Below are positions 54,596 through 63,632 of a DNA stretch of 64,000 nt, one piece after another (within the stretch, counting starts at the first letter, position 1; each line of letters begins with the position of its first letter). A program made the translations under genes and the position numbers. Below the pieces are notes generated by a model. That model did no database searches. It had not been told where the DNA came from and was given only the letters and a program-made list of their open reading frames with translations. Source of the DNA: Halobacteriovorax marinus SJ (GTDB taxonomy: Bacteria; Bdellovibrionota; Bacteriovoracia; Bacteriovoracales; Bacteriovoracaceae); contig NC_016620.1 in assembly GCF_000210915.2 (NCBI RefSeq), forward strand, positions 868,001 through 932,000, in the 5' to 3' direction.

Positions 54596-55173
54596 TTCTT
54601 GGCCAATTGCATTTTCTTATAAATTTGTAATCCAACCCACGCATCACAAGCGGCATAGTGAATTTGCGCTTGAGTAAGCTTGGGTTGTTCCCAATTTGTG
54701 ATCTTTGCTCTTTTAGAGAGTCTATAATTTAGAAAGATGGCACAAAGGGCCCTCAGTCCAAAATTTTTCACTCCCAATTCCTTCGCGACATCTTGTAACT
54801 CACAAAAGCTCTCTTCTTTAAAAGGATTAAGTTTTTGTAGAGATTTAATATCATCTCTTACCGCCACACCAGCTTTGACAATATTCTCATCGGCCAATAG
54901 GTCTACGAGTTCATTAGGAAGTTTCATTTTATTTAATCTAAAGAGATAGGCATCATTTTCTGTCGAAAGTTGAAGAAGGGCCACGTCATAGTTTTCACCC
55001 TTTTTAAAACTTGGTCTCGTTTCAGTATCAAAACCTAGAATCTCTTCACTACTTAGTTTCTTTGCAATCTTAATTGCCTCAGCATCATCAGTGATAAGGT
55101 GAATATTGCCTTGAAACTTAAGCATTTCAAGTTTGTTAATTTCTTCTTTCTCTATACTCTTTTTAAAACTCAT
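54592..55173 (-). CDS. RNase D-like 3'-5' exonuclease (DEDD family)
   Basis: The 193-residue protein is a lone DEDDy exonuclease domain. LGFDTETRP holds the first Asp-Glu pair (ExoI), VAVRDDIKSL the second aspartate (ExoII), and HYAACDAWVGLQIY the ExoIII Tyr and Asp. There is no HRDC domain, so it is shorter than RNase D. Likely substrates are RNA 3' ends or DNA. Its start is divergent from the pyroglutamyl peptidase gene. Confidence 0.9.
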   Translation of the reverse strand: MSFKKSIEKEEINKLEMLKFQGNIHLITDDAEAIKIAKKLSSEEILGFDTETRPSFKKGENYDVALLQLSTENDAYLFRLNKMKLPNELVDLLADENIVKAGVAVRDDIKSLQKLNPFKEESFCELQDVAKELGVKNFGLRALCAIFLNYRLSKRAKITNWEQPKLTQAQIHYAACDAWVGLQIYKKMQLAKN

Positions 55174-55230
55174 TGGATTAACTTATCATGTGTGAGAGGA
55201 TTCTTCTATATCTTATATGGAGAGTTAGTT

Positions 55231-55815
55231 TTGAAAATTCTAGTTACTGGCTTTGAGCCATTCGGTGATATCTCAAGCAATTGTACTCAAATGATAATCG
55301 ACAAATTTAAGAGTGAAAGCCTAGTAGATACTCTGATTCTTCCTGTTGTCACTACTAAGTGTTTTACTGTTTTAGAAACATTTCTTGCGGGTAAAGAATA
55401 CGATTTTATTATTCTTCTAGGGCAGGCGAGTAAGAGAGATAGAATATCAATTGAGCGAGTAGCACTTAATGTTTTAGACTTTCCGATTGCAGATAATGAT
55501 GGAAATCTCATTGCTCATAAGAAGATTATTGAAAATGCGAGCGATGGAATTTTTACGGGCCTTCCCTTAGAGGAGTTACAAAGAACTTGTAAAGAGAAGT
55601 CGATACAGGTAGAAGTTTCAAATTGTGCTGGGACTTATATTTGTAATGAAATTTTCTTTAGAACATTATTTAAGTTTAGAAATAGTAGAACTAAAGTTGG
55701 CTTTATTCACCTGCCACTTGTTCTTGAGCAAAATATTTCATCGAATAGGGTGAATATTACAATAAATGATTTATATCAGAATTTAAAAATTGTCTTAGGT
55801 AGCCTAGTTAAGTAG
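55231..55815 (+). CDS. pcp: Pyroglutamyl-peptidase I (C15 family)
   Basis: The enzyme removes N-terminal pyroglutamate from peptides. KILVTGFEPFGD is the typical start, and LGQASKRDRISIERVALNV carries the catalytic Glu. SNCAGTYICNEIFF has the nucleophile Cys (in YICN) and GFIHLPLV the catalytic His, so the Glu-Cys-His set is intact. At 194 residues it is slightly shorter than the usual 215. I use the TTG at 55231, with GGAGAG upstream; longer upstream extension overlaps the divergent nuclease gene and is not conserved in type. Confidence 0.9.
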   Translation: MKILVTGFEPFGDISSNCTQMIIDKFKSESLVDTLILPVVTTKCFTVLETFLAGKEYDFIILLGQASKRDRISIERVALNVLDFPIADNDGNLIAHKKIIENASDGIFTGLPLEELQRTCKEKSIQVEVSNCAGTYICNEIFFRTLFKFRNSRTKVGFIHLPLVLEQNISSNRVNITINDLYQNLKIVLGSLVK

Positions 55816-55922
55816 TTGATTATTCAAGAGAATTCCTAGGGGAATATTTCTTGTCTATCTATTTTGCGTCGCATTTTGTTTTGTGTCTAAATATTGTTTT
55901 TTTATCGTTGCTTTATATACGC

Positions 55923-55928
55923 TATAAT
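55923..55928 (+). promoter_or_regulatory. -10 box of the cold-shock gene
   Basis: TATAAT lies 68 bases before the cold-shock start codon. The leader from there to the ATG is AT-rich and about 60 bases long. Long leaders are common for cold-shock mRNAs, but no cold-box motif is evident. Confidence 0.4.
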
Positions 55929-55995
55929 ACTATAAATATGACTAATAAATTGTTGTTATATTACATAGCGACGCGAATACGTTTAAGGAATATTT

Positions 55996-56190
55996 ATGGA
56001 AACAGGTAAAGTTAAATTTTTTGATCAAGAAAAAGGTTTCGGATTCATCACTCCAGAGAATGGTGGAAAGGATATCTTCGTTCACATTACGGGAATTCAG
56101 AGTGGACCTCTTAATGAAGGTGACACTGTTGAGTACGAAGTTGGTGAAGGGCTAAAAGGACCTTGTGCTGTAAACGTATCTCGCAAGTAA
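55996..56190 (+). CDS. Cold-shock domain protein
   Basis: This 64-residue protein is a single cold-shock domain. [18 protein letters not shown] contains RNP1 (KGFGFI) and KDIFVHIT contains RNP2. It binds single-stranded RNA or DNA and acts as an RNA chaperone. AAGGA precedes the ATG. A strong terminator follows, so it is likely a single-gene transcript. The next gene encodes a DEAD-box helicase. Confidence 0.96.
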   Translation: METGKVKFFDQEKGFGFITPENGGKDIFVHITGIQSGPLNEGDTVEYEVGEGLKGPCAVNVSRK

Positions 56191-56214
56191 GACTTTTAAT
56201 TAAAAGAATTCTTT

Positions 56215-56245
56215 AAAGGAGATCATCTCGATCTCCTTTTTTTTT
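56215..56245 (+). terminator. Rho-independent terminator after the cold-shock gene
   Basis: AAAGGAGATC (56215-56224) pairs perfectly with GATCTCCTTT (56230-56239) around a 5-base loop, followed by more T. It lies 13 bases before the helicase start. Confidence 0.9.
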
Positions 56246-56257
56246 ATCCGGTTATGA

Positions 56258-57553
56258 ATGACTCAATTTAAAGATCTCAAACTCAGTAGCAAATTATTAA
56301 AGACTCTAGCCGATAAAGGCTATTCAACCCCAACAGATATTCAACGAGAGGCCATCCCACTTATTTTAGAGGGAAGGGATATTCAAGGAATTGCACAAAC
56401 AGGCTCTGGTAAGACGGGAGCTTTTTCAATTCCAATGATCGAAAATCTTTCTCGTTCTAAGCAAGTAGTGAAGGCCAAGAGAGCAAGGGCCCTTATACTT
56501 ACTCCTACGCGAGAGTTGGCGAATCAAATTAATGGGCAGGTTGAGATTTACTCTAAGGGTATGAATTTGTCTTCAGCTGTGATCTTTGGTGGAGATGGTC
56601 CATTAAATCAAGTGAGAAAGCTTGCAACTGGAGTTGATCTTTTGATTGCGACACCGGGACGTTTATTGGACTTTCTACAAAGAGGTCATATTAAGCTAGA
56701 TGAGTTGGAAACTTTTGTTCTTGATGAAGCAGATAGAATGCTTGATATGGGATTCATCAAAGATATCGAAAAAATTATCGAGAGACTACCAAAGAAGAGG
56801 CAGACTCTTTTTTTCTCTGCAACGATGCCAAAGGATATCTCTAAGTTAGCAAGCACGATTCTAACTAGGCCTAAGATTATTGAAGTCTCTCCTCCATCAA
56901 CTCCGGTAGAATCTATTGCTCAATATTTAATTCATATTGATAGAGTACAGAAGCCAAAACTTTTAAAGAAGATCATTAATGAATCTGTTAGTGAGAGTGT
57001 GATTGTTTTTACTAGAACCAAGTACGGTGCTGATAGAGTGTGTAAGCACTTAATGAAAGCAGGAATAGAGTCTAGCTCGATTCACAGCAATAGAAGTCAA
57101 GGTGCCAGAGAGAAGGCATTGGCTGCTTTTAGAAATAAGAAAATTAAGGCCCTTGTCGCTACGGATATAGCTGCGAGAGGAATTGATGTAGATGGAATTA
57201 GTCATGTGATAAATTATGATGTTCCTCTAGAGGCCGAGAGCTATATTCATAGAATAGGTAGAACTGCCAGAGCAGGTAAGTCTGGTGTGGCCTATACTTT
57301 CTGTGATCCTGCAGAGACGAAGTCTTTAAAGGCCGTTGAGAAATTACTAGGCTTTAAAATTAAGGTTAATTCAGACTTTGAAATTACGGAAGAAACTGAC
57401 ACTATTCCTCCAATAAATAATCCGGGACGAAAGCTTCGAAATCCTAACCTTACAAAGAAGAAAGCGAATAAAAAATCTCAAAAGAAAGTGATTAAACCAA
57501 AAGCTCCCTCTAAGAAGAGGTTTTCAGGCAAGAAAAAACCTACCAAGTCTTAG
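56258..57553 (+). CDS. DEAD-box RNA helicase (RhlE-like)
   Basis: All core motifs are visible: the Q motif (GYSTPTDIQREAIP), AQTGSGKT (Walker A), PTRELA, TPGR, DEADRMLDMGF, SATMP, TDIAARGID and HRIGRTARAG. The helicase core ends near residue 370. A Lys-rich tail of about 50 residues follows, typical of RhlE-type helicases and suited to RNA binding. It unwinds RNA in ribosome assembly or decay. It follows the cold-shock gene, and both may serve low-temperature growth. The start region is very close to the upstream terminator. Confidence 0.94.
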   Translation: MTQFKDLKLSSKLLKTLADKGYSTPTDIQREAIPLILEGRDIQGIAQTGSGKTGAFSIPMIENLSRSKQVVKAKRARALILTPTRELANQINGQVEIYSKGMNLSSAVIFGGDGPLNQVRKLATGVDLLIATPGRLLDFLQRGHIKLDELETFVLDEADRMLDMGFIKDIEKIIERLPKKRQTLFFSATMPKDISKLASTILTRPKIIEVSPPSTPVESIAQYLIHIDRVQKPKLLKKIINESVSESVIVFTRTKYGADRVCKHLMKAGIESSSIHSNRSQGAREKALAAFRNKKIKALVATDIAARGIDVDGISHVINYDVPLEAESYIHRIGRTARAGKSGVAYTFCDPAETKSLKAVEKLLGFKIKVNSDFEITEETDTIPPINNPGRKLRNPNLTKKKANKKSQKKVIKPKAPSKKRFSGKKKPTKS

Positions 57554-57592
57554 TATATTGATTGAAATTTTTCTCCATGCTAAAATTTTAGC

Positions 57593-58102
57593 ATGAGTAA
57601 AAAGACCTATTTAATACCAAGCTTCTCTAGAGTGATACCTAGTAAGCAGACTAGAAAACTTGCTAATCAAGCTACTCTTGGAAGATCATTAGAAGACTTC
57701 GATAATTATGGAGATTGGTTCTTCTACGGTCACGTTGATCCTGTTCAGAGATATCTTCACTTATTTGGAATGTTGACTGGAACATTGCTCTACCTTCATT
57801 CCATAATCACGCTCATAAATCAGCAGTGGTTAATTTTAGTAATTGAACTTATTCTTGCAACTTTCCTCTTTTATGGAACAGGTGTCCTTTCTCATATTAT
57901 CTACGATAAGGGCGCTTCAAAGTCGGACCCTAAGTTTTGGAGTGTAACTTTTAAGGTTGTCGTCTATATCAACCTACTCACATTGGTAGGTCGCTTTGAT
58001 AAAGTCTTTAGAGAGTATGTGGAGAAGTATCCCTTTACTAGAGAAGACTATCAACTCATTGAAGTCGATAAGCTTGGAATTTGGAAAACAATTTTTAAAT
58101 AG
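57593..58102 (+). CDS. DUF962/Mpo1-like membrane protein
   Basis: The 169-residue protein has three to four hydrophobic segments. YGHVDPVQRYLHLFGMLTGTLLYLHS and VLSHIIYDKGASKSDPKFWS loosely resemble the DUF962/Mpo1 pattern, in which histidines bind iron. Yeast Mpo1 is a dioxygenase of the phytosphingosine-degradation pathway. The match is weak, and the family may be only distantly related. It converges on a ceramide-desaturase-like gene, which supports lipid metabolism. An ATG at the end of AGCATGAG is the start. Confidence 0.5.
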   Translation: MSKKTYLIPSFSRVIPSKQTRKLANQATLGRSLEDFDNYGDWFFYGHVDPVQRYLHLFGMLTGTLLYLHSIITLINQQWLILVIELILATFLFYGTGVLSHIIYDKGASKSDPKFWSVTFKVVVYINLLTLVGRFDKVFREYVEKYPFTREDYQLIEVDKLGIWKTIFK

Positions 58103-58110
58103 GGTAGAGA

Positions 58111-59076
58111 CTATTCAATGGCCCTTTTTGGGTGCCTATCTGGATGAATAATTCTCGAGTATGAGTCCATCTTTGGATTGAAAATAAAATTCAAAAGAAC
58201 TCTAGTCCACGACTGGTATGATTTTAAATTATCGTAGTACTCAGGAGCTGCTTTTTTAAGCTCTGGTAATCGACTCCAAGGGATGTGCATAAAGTCGTGA
58301 TGTTCATTGTGGTAGCCCATATTAAATGTAAGCTTATTTAAAATTCCATAGTAGGAGTATGTCTCCTGTCCCTCTTCGGTAATATAGTGTTCTTGAATCC
58401 ATCTTCCACCAAGCGGGTGAAGTCCTAGAGCAAAGAGAGTTGATAGAGCTAGGTAGATAAGTGCACCTGGCCCAATAAAGAAGTAAATTGCAATATTAAC
58501 GGCGACAATGACAATCGTATTGATTACAGACCAGCGATCAAGTGGCTTATAGTATTGTACTTTTAGTGGTCGAAGGGCCTGAGAGAGTGAGAATAGCGCC
58601 AACCAGAGAGCTTTTTTAAAAGGATTATTACCAATTAAATCAGCTTCTAATCTACTTGTAATATCTGGGTCGTATGAATATTCACCTAAGTGTTTATGAT
58701 GAATCATATGATACTTTCTAAAACCCATGGCTGATGGAAGAAAGAGTGGTAGATCACAAATAATACCCATAACCTTATTATAAAATGCTTTCTTAAAAAC
58801 AGTGTTGTGACAACACTCATGAATCATAACGTAGAGAGAGTGATTGGCCACAGCACCGACAGTATAACTGAGAATGAGAATTGCCCACCATGCCTGATCT
58901 TTAATTAAGGTCGCAAGAATAAATTGAAGAGTTACAATTAGTGAAATGTACAGAGCAGATAATGGGTTTGTACCATAGAGCTCTTTAACAGCAGGATATT
59001 TTTGTAAAATTTCGGCCCTTCTCTTAACGTGACAATTGACATCGTTAACAAGGGTGTAATCTCTCTTTTTTTCCAT
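58111..59076 (-). CDS. Dihydroceramide delta-4 desaturase-like fatty acid desaturase
   Basis: The 321-residue enzyme closely resembles animal DEGS/DES1 sphingolipid desaturases. The three histidine boxes are H86-ECC-H90, H123-MI-HH127 and H256-NE-HH260. The diagnostic stretches are RYHM-like KYHMIHHKHLGEYSYDPDI, GLHPLGGRWIQEHY, ETYSYYG and GYHNEHHDFMHIPWSRLPEL. The N-terminal HVKRRAEILQKYP and C-terminal SYSRI also fit DEGS. It would insert a double bond in a sphingoid chain, using a di-iron centre, at the inner membrane. Some fatty-acyl desaturases share the fold, so substrate needs proof. Confidence 0.85.
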   Translation of the reverse strand: MEKKRDYTLVNDVNCHVKRRAEILQKYPAVKELYGTNPLSALYISLIVTLQFILATLIKDQAWWAILILSYTVGAVANHSLYVMIHECCHNTVFKKAFYNKVMGIICDLPLFLPSAMGFRKYHMIHHKHLGEYSYDPDITSRLEADLIGNNPFKKALWLALFSLSQALRPLKVQYYKPLDRWSVINTIVIVAVNIAIYFFIGPGALIYLALSTLFALGLHPLGGRWIQEHYITEEGQETYSYYGILNKLTFNMGYHNEHHDFMHIPWSRLPELKKAAPEYYDNLKSYQSWTRVLLNFIFNPKMDSYSRIIHPDRHPKRAIE

Positions 59077-59182
59077 AGGGGCTCAACTTAATGTTTTAAA
59101 AAGCTTGAGTCAATAAAGTGTTACAAACGTGTAAGATTTAGCACAATTTTTAAATTATGATAGACAAGAATTTAATTTTAAT

Positions 59183-59199
59183 ATACCCTGTGGGGGTAT
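59183..59199. promoter_or_regulatory. CsoR operator
   Basis: ATACCCTGTGGGGGTAT is an inverted repeat, ATACCC-N5-GGGTAT, 10 bases before the copZ start. G/C-tract palindromes of this type are bound by copper sensor CsoR, whose gene closes this operon. It would repress the operon until copper is bound. Confidence 0.72.
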
Positions 59200-59209
59200 T
59201 GGAGGTTTT

Positions 59210-59428
59210 ATGAAAAAGATAGGATTTATGGTTGAAGGAATGAAATGTGGTGGTTGTAAGAGCAAGATCGAAAATGCGCTCTTAGGCAGTGATATGGCCA
59301 CAAATGTAACTATAGACTTAGAGGAAAAGACAGTTATTTTAGAGTGTTCTGATGACGCCTCAACAGTTGATACTAAGAACGCAATTGAAGAGCTAGGGTT
59401 TTCGATTACAAAGTCGTTAAGAGTGTAG
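59210..59428 (+). CDS. copZ: Copper chaperone (CopZ-like heavy-metal-associated domain)
   Basis: The 72-residue protein is a single HMA domain with the metal-binding motif EGMKCGGCKSKIENALL (MxCxxC). It carries Cu(I) in the cytoplasm to the ATPase encoded next. TTGGAGG precedes the ATG. The CsoR-type palindrome lies just upstream. It is the first gene of the copZ-copA-csoR operon. Confidence 0.88.
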   Translation: MKKIGFMVEGMKCGGCKSKIENALLGSDMATNVTIDLEEKTVILECSDDASTVDTKNAIEELGFSITKSLRV

Positions 59429-59473
59429 TTTTAAAAATAGGTTAGTCAGTAAACCTTTTGAAGAGAGTATTCT

Positions 59474-61633
59474 GTGGATTTAAATATTAAAATTAGTGGA
59501 ATGAGTTGTGCTAGCTGTGCTTCGAGTATTGAGCGCGAAGTTGCAAGAATTGATGGAGTGACTAAGTCCTCAGTCAACTTTGCTACAGAGAGCGGTAAGT
59601 TTAATATCCTCTCGAGTGAGGTTCAAAACTTAGTTGAAAGTAAAATCTTAGAATTAGGTTATGAATTAGAGTATGAATCTCAGGGAAAGGAAAGAGGAAG
59701 TGAGATTCTCTTCTTTTGGATTGCTTTTATTTTTTCTCTGCTCTTGTTCTCTTTAGAGATGGGACCACTTAAAAATACTTTCTCTACTAAAGTTAATTAC
59801 TATATTCAATTTGCACTGGCTCTTCCTATTTGGGCCTTTATAGGAAAGAAGTTTCAGCTCTCTCTTATAAATTTTATTCGTACTGGTCGATCAAATATGA
59901 ATACTCTTATTGGACTCGGGACAAGTGCAGCTTTTATCTACTCATTCTTTATTACATTCTTTAGCTCTTACGCTCTAGAGTTTGGACTGACTCAAAAAGT
60001 TTACTTTGAAGCAGTAGGGTTTATTATATCTTTTGTCTTTCTTGGAAATTACTTTGAAGATAAAGCTAAGAGAAAATCAAAAGATGCTCTCAACTCCCTC
60101 TTAAGTTTAAGTGCAAAGAGTGCACTCGTTTTGAGAGATGGAGAGTTTGCTGAAATTGATATCTCAAAGGTTAATATTGGAGACACACTTAGAGTCTTAC
60201 CGGGTGGCAAGTTTCCTGTTGATGGAAAAATTGTAAAAGGTGAGAGCTCTATTGATGAATCAATGCTCTCTGGAGAGCCAATCCCTGTTTTTAAAACAGT
60301 AGGAGATCAAGTCTTTAGTGGTACATTAAATGGAGATAGCGCAATTGACTTTACTGCTAAGAAAGTAGGTTCAGATACTTTTTTATCTCACATTGTGGAG
60401 TTTGTAGAAAATGCACAAAATAATAAACCAGAAATTCAAAGGTATGCAGATAAGATAAGCTCTTACTTCACTCCCGCGGTTTTAGTATTCTCTATTATGA
60501 CTCTTGTCGCATGGCTCTTCGTAGGCGGCGAGAATGCTTGGGGAAATGCCATCTCTAATTTTATTGCAGTCTTAGTCATTGCTTGTCCTTGTGCTCTTGG
60601 GCTCGCAACTCCAACTGCAGTCGTGGTCGCGACGGGACGTGCTTCACTAAAGGGACAGCTTATTGGTGGAGGAGAAGTTCTTGAGAAGGCCTGTAATATA
60701 GATGCTATTATTTTTGATAAGACTGGTACTCTTACCGAGGGAAGACCTGAGATTATTGAAATCAAGATTCACAATAATATTGATGAGAATGAAGTTCTAA
60801 GTGATGTGGCATCAATTGAAAAGTTATCAGAACATCCTCTTGCTAAGGCCATTATTTCTAGGGCTAATGAACTAGGGCTTAAGTTCAATGAGCCAGACTT
60901 CTTTGAGATTCATAAAGGAATGGGGATAGAAGCAGATATTAACGGATCGACCTATGTTGTAGGTAATAGAAAGCTTTTTGATAAGTTTGAAATTGAAATT
61001 AATGAGGAAGATGTCACTAAGCTTGGAAGTTATGTCTTTATTGCGCGAGATAAGCAGTATATTGGTGTTATTACTATTGGAGATAAAATAAAGGCCAACG
61101 CTAAAGAGATGATTGAGAATCTTCAAAAGCGAGGTATTGAGACGTGGTTAATCACAGGAGATAATAAGGCAATTGCCAACTCTGTAAGAGATGAGCTTGG
61201 AATTGATAAGGTCTTAGGAAACGCCTCTCCACTTGAGAAAGCCTCTAAACTTGAAGAGATTCAAGCAAGTGGAAAGAGAGTGGCCATGATTGGTGATGGT
61301 ATTAACGATGCTCCAGCACTTGCTAAGGCCGATCTCTCTATGGCAATGGGAACAGGAACAGATATTGCGATCTCTACTGCCGATGTAACAATTGTAAAAG
61401 GGGATATTGAAAAAGTTGTAACCTTCTTAGATTTATCAGAAGGGACGATGAAAATAATTAAGCAGAATTTATTTCTTTCTCTGATTTATAATACTCTTTT
61501 AATTCCTATAGCTGCTGGTGCACTTGTTATTTTTGGAGGACCATTAATGCCTCCAATCCTAGCAAGTGTTGCGATGGGATTAAGTTCAATATCAGTTGTT
61601 AGTAATAGTTTGAGAATAAGGAATTTAATATGA
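59474..61633 (+). CDS. copA: Cu(I)-exporting P1B-type ATPase (CopA)
   Basis: The 719-residue ATPase has one N-terminal HMA domain ([13 protein letters not shown]), the copper-path motif [13 protein letters not shown] (CPC), the phosphorylated DKTGTLTEG, the HP motif SEHPLAKAI and [15 protein letters not shown]. The membrane helices match P1B-1 pumps that export Cu(I) from the cytoplasm. The start is GTG with a weak ribosome-binding site. It overlaps csoR by ATGA. Confidence 0.95.
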   Translation: MDLNIKISGMSCASCASSIEREVARIDGVTKSSVNFATESGKFNILSSEVQNLVESKILELGYELEYESQGKERGSEILFFWIAFIFSLLLFSLEMGPLKNTFSTKVNYYIQFALALPIWAFIGKKFQLSLINFIRTGRSNMNTLIGLGTSAAFIYSFFITFFSSYALEFGLTQKVYFEAVGFIISFVFLGNYFEDKAKRKSKDALNSLLSLSAKSALVLRDGEFAEIDISKVNIGDTLRVLPGGKFPVDGKIVKGESSIDESMLSGEPIPVFKTVGDQVFSGTLNGDSAIDFTAKKVGSDTFLSHIVEFVENAQNNKPEIQRYADKISSYFTPAVLVFSIMTLVAWLFVGGENAWGNAISNFIAVLVIACPCALGLATPTAVVVATGRASLKGQLIGGGEVLEKACNIDAIIFDKTGTLTEGRPEIIEIKIHNNIDENEVLSDVASIEKLSEHPLAKAIISRANELGLKFNEPDFFEIHKGMGIEADINGSTYVVGNRKLFDKFEIEINEEDVTKLGSYVFIARDKQYIGVITIGDKIKANAKEMIENLQKRGIETWLITGDNKAIANSVRDELGIDKVLGNASPLEKASKLEEIQASGKRVAMIGDGINDAPALAKADLSMAMGTGTDIAISTADVTIVKGDIEKVVTFLDLSEGTMKIIKQNLFLSLIYNTLLIPIAAGALVIFGGPLMPPILASVAMGLSSISVVSNSLRIRNLI

Positions 61634-61914
61634 AAATGGAGAGTGAGGCCCACAAGAAGTTAAAGAATCGCATGAGTCGAATTGAGGGGCAAGTTAAAGG
61701 AATATCTAATATGATCGCCACTGAGAAGTATTGTATTGATATTCTTACACAGACTAAGGCCATACGAAGTGCTATTAAGAGTGTTGAGTTGGAGATCTTA
61801 GAAAATCATTTAAATACTTGTGTCAAAGAGGCGATGGAATCTGGAGACAGTAATAAAAGTAGTGAGAAATTAGACGAGATAATGTTACTATTGAAGAAAA
61901 CAACTAAGTTATAA
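61630..61914 (+). CDS. csoR: CsoR-family copper-sensing repressor
   Basis: The 94-residue protein is all-helical with the DUF156/CsoR pattern: [28 protein letters not shown] and [12 protein letters not shown]. The Cys, His and Cys of the Cu(I) site are in [14 protein letters not shown]. It should bind the palindrome at 59183-59199 and release it when copper is high. ATGA overlap with copA gives co-translation. The family also includes nickel and formaldehyde sensors, but the operon supports copper. Confidence 0.9.
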   Translation: MKMESEAHKKLKNRMSRIEGQVKGISNMIATEKYCIDILTQTKAIRSAIKSVELEILENHLNTCVKEAMESGDSNKSSEKLDEIMLLLKKTTKL

Positions 61915-61923
61915 GAGTAAGAG

Positions 61924-62748
61924 ATGGATTTAAAAAATATTTTAGGATTTGGTGTCGCAGGTAATTTTGCTGGGCATCTTGAACAAGCAAATGAGGCAAG
62001 TGACTTTAAAAATATAGAAGTTAGTGAAGTGAATCAGCCCAAAGCAATTTTCCCTTTCTATATTCCAGAGAAGGAGAACTCTTTTCTCAATGTATTTCCA
62101 TTTTCATCACATCAAATCAATATGCCCGATACAGACTATGACGTACAAATCGAGCCTGAAGTTGCCCTGCTTTGTAATGTAGAATATAGAGAAGGTAAAA
62201 TCTCTGCTCTAATACCAAAGAGTTTTGCTGCTTATAATGATTGCTCTATTAGAAGACCTGGAGCAAAGAAGATAAGTGAGAAAAAGAATTGGGGAGAGTG
62301 TTCTAAAGGTCTATCCAATAGCTTTATTACCATCGATGAATTTTCTAAGGGTGGAATTCTAGACCACTATAGGATTGCGAGTTTTCATATAAGAGATGAA
62401 AAGGTTTATATTTACGGCGAAGATAGTGCAGTAAAGAGCTATTCATATCTATATGAGAAATTAATTAATTGGAGTATAGATAAATTTAATAATCAGGCAG
62501 ACATAGGTCCTGCAGAAAATATCAGCGAGTATATTGCTCAGGCCGGATATCCTTCTCAATTTATCATCGGAATTGGTGCGACTAGATATACTGACTACGG
62601 TGAGAATAATTTCTTATCTCGTGGTGATACAAGTGTTGTTGTTCTCTATGATGAAAGAGTTTATAGCTCTCAAGATATAGCTGTGAAAGTAGAAAAGAGA
62701 GACTATAGTGGAGAGTCTCTCTCATTTCTAGTTCAAGAAGTTAAATAA
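61924..62748 (+). CDS. DUF5718-family protein
   Basis: The 274-residue protein begins LGFGVAGNFAGHLEQANEASDF and contains VALLCNVEYREGKISALIPKSFAAYNDCSIRRPGAKKISEKKNWG, which fit the DUF5718 family. The middle resembles the fumarylacetoacetate-hydrolase style of fold, with polar residues PEVALLC and NDCS, but the function is unknown. It follows csoR by nine bases and may be co-transcribed with the copper operon. Its end overlaps the convergent MAPEG gene by eight bases. Confidence 0.7.
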   Translation: MDLKNILGFGVAGNFAGHLEQANEASDFKNIEVSEVNQPKAIFPFYIPEKENSFLNVFPFSSHQINMPDTDYDVQIEPEVALLCNVEYREGKISALIPKSFAAYNDCSIRRPGAKKISEKKNWGECSKGLSNSFITIDEFSKGGILDHYRIASFHIRDEKVYIYGEDSAVKSYSYLYEKLINWSIDKFNNQADIGPAENISEYIAQAGYPSQFIIGIGATRYTDYGENNFLSRGDTSVVVLYDERVYSSQDIAVKVEKRDYSGESLSFLVQEVK

Positions 62749-63163
62749 ACTTAATTAATAGATTGATACTCATTAAGACTAAAATAAGCCAACCCGCTCC
62801 AAAGCTTAGCATTCTTAGGGGAAGCTTATTGGTTGTTATGTGAACGAGAGTGTGAATTATTCTTGATGCTAGAAAAAGCCACGCCAATGTCATCATTAAA
62901 GGTGTCACATTCCCTGTGACAAAAGTGATAAGACAAAGAAAGTAAAATAGTGGAGGGGCCTCTTGAAGATTGGAGAAGTTTCTTTGTGCCTGAATTGTTT
63001 TAACCGCCTCTGTCTGTCCTGTTGAATATGTCTTAAAGTGACCAGGTGTAATTTCTCCCTTTTTTAGTCCGCGCATACGTCTATTAAACATGATATTTAA
63101 AACTAGAAAAGTAAGTAGAATTAAAATTAAACATGGAACAAAAATAATTTGCGGATTTGACAT
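62741..63163 (-). CDS. MAPEG-family membrane protein
   Basis: The 140-residue protein has four hydrophobic segments. RNFSNLQEAPPLFYFL is the MAPEG signature (N-x-x-E-xPP-F). Eukaryotic members are glutathione- or leukotriene-metabolising enzymes; bacterial ones are little known. ASRIIHTLVHITTNKLPLRMLSFGAGW is also typical. It stands alone and is divergent from the HIT gene. Confidence 0.85.
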   Translation of the reverse strand: MSNPQIIFVPCLILILLTFLVLNIMFNRRMRGLKKGEITPGHFKTYSTGQTEAVKTIQAQRNFSNLQEAPPLFYFLCLITFVTGNVTPLMMTLAWLFLASRIIHTLVHITTNKLPLRMLSFGAGWLILVLMSINLLIKFI

Positions 63164-63239
63164 AATTTTCCTTTGGTTAATGTATAATTAATTATCTATT
63201 TTTTAACTAGTGATTGCAAATTTTAGCATAAGGTGAATT

Positions 63240-63632
63240 GTGGAAATAAATGAACGTATTTTAAATGATTCAGAGTTTATCTGTAAGTTAAACCTAAGTG
63301 AGTTGAGACTTTTCAAAGATGGAGAGCTCGATTGGTTTATTCTCGTTCCACTTAAAGAGGGACTTATTGAGTGGTGCGATCTAGAGTTGGAAGATCAGTA
63401 TACTCTAACGGAAGAGATTGATTTACTTTCTAAAGAGTTAAAGAAGTTGGGGTACGATAAAATAAATATTGGCTCCCTTGGCAATATGGTTGCCCAGCTT
63501 CACATTCATGTAATTGGTAGAAGAAAAAGTGATAGAGCTTGGCCAGGTGCTATCTGGGGAAGTCAGAGTGAAGCAGAGTTTGACTCAAGCAATATTTCTT
63601 TGTGGCAGACTAGAATTAGTAAAGCTCTTTAA
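63240..63632 (+). CDS. HIT-domain protein
   Basis: The 130-residue protein has GNMVAQLHIHVIGRRKSDRAWPGAIWG. QLHIHVI is the QxHxHxx form of the histidine triad, and the WPG-WG stretch is common in this bacterial subgroup. HIT proteins hydrolyse nucleotide-linked phosphates or phosphoramidates. The start is GTG with AAGG upstream. Its end overlaps a reverse-strand gene. Confidence 0.85.
   Translation: MEINERILNDSEFICKLNLSELRLFKDGELDWFILVPLKEGLIEWCDLELEDQYTLTEEIDLLSKELKKLGYDKINIGSLGNMVAQLHIHVIGRRKSDRAWPGAIWGSQSEAEFDSSNISLWQTRISKAL

Noticed and set aside
63240-63632. HIT protein apparently missing the first triad histidine
   Set aside because: QLHIHVI is the usual form in this bacterial subgroup, so the active site is not broken.
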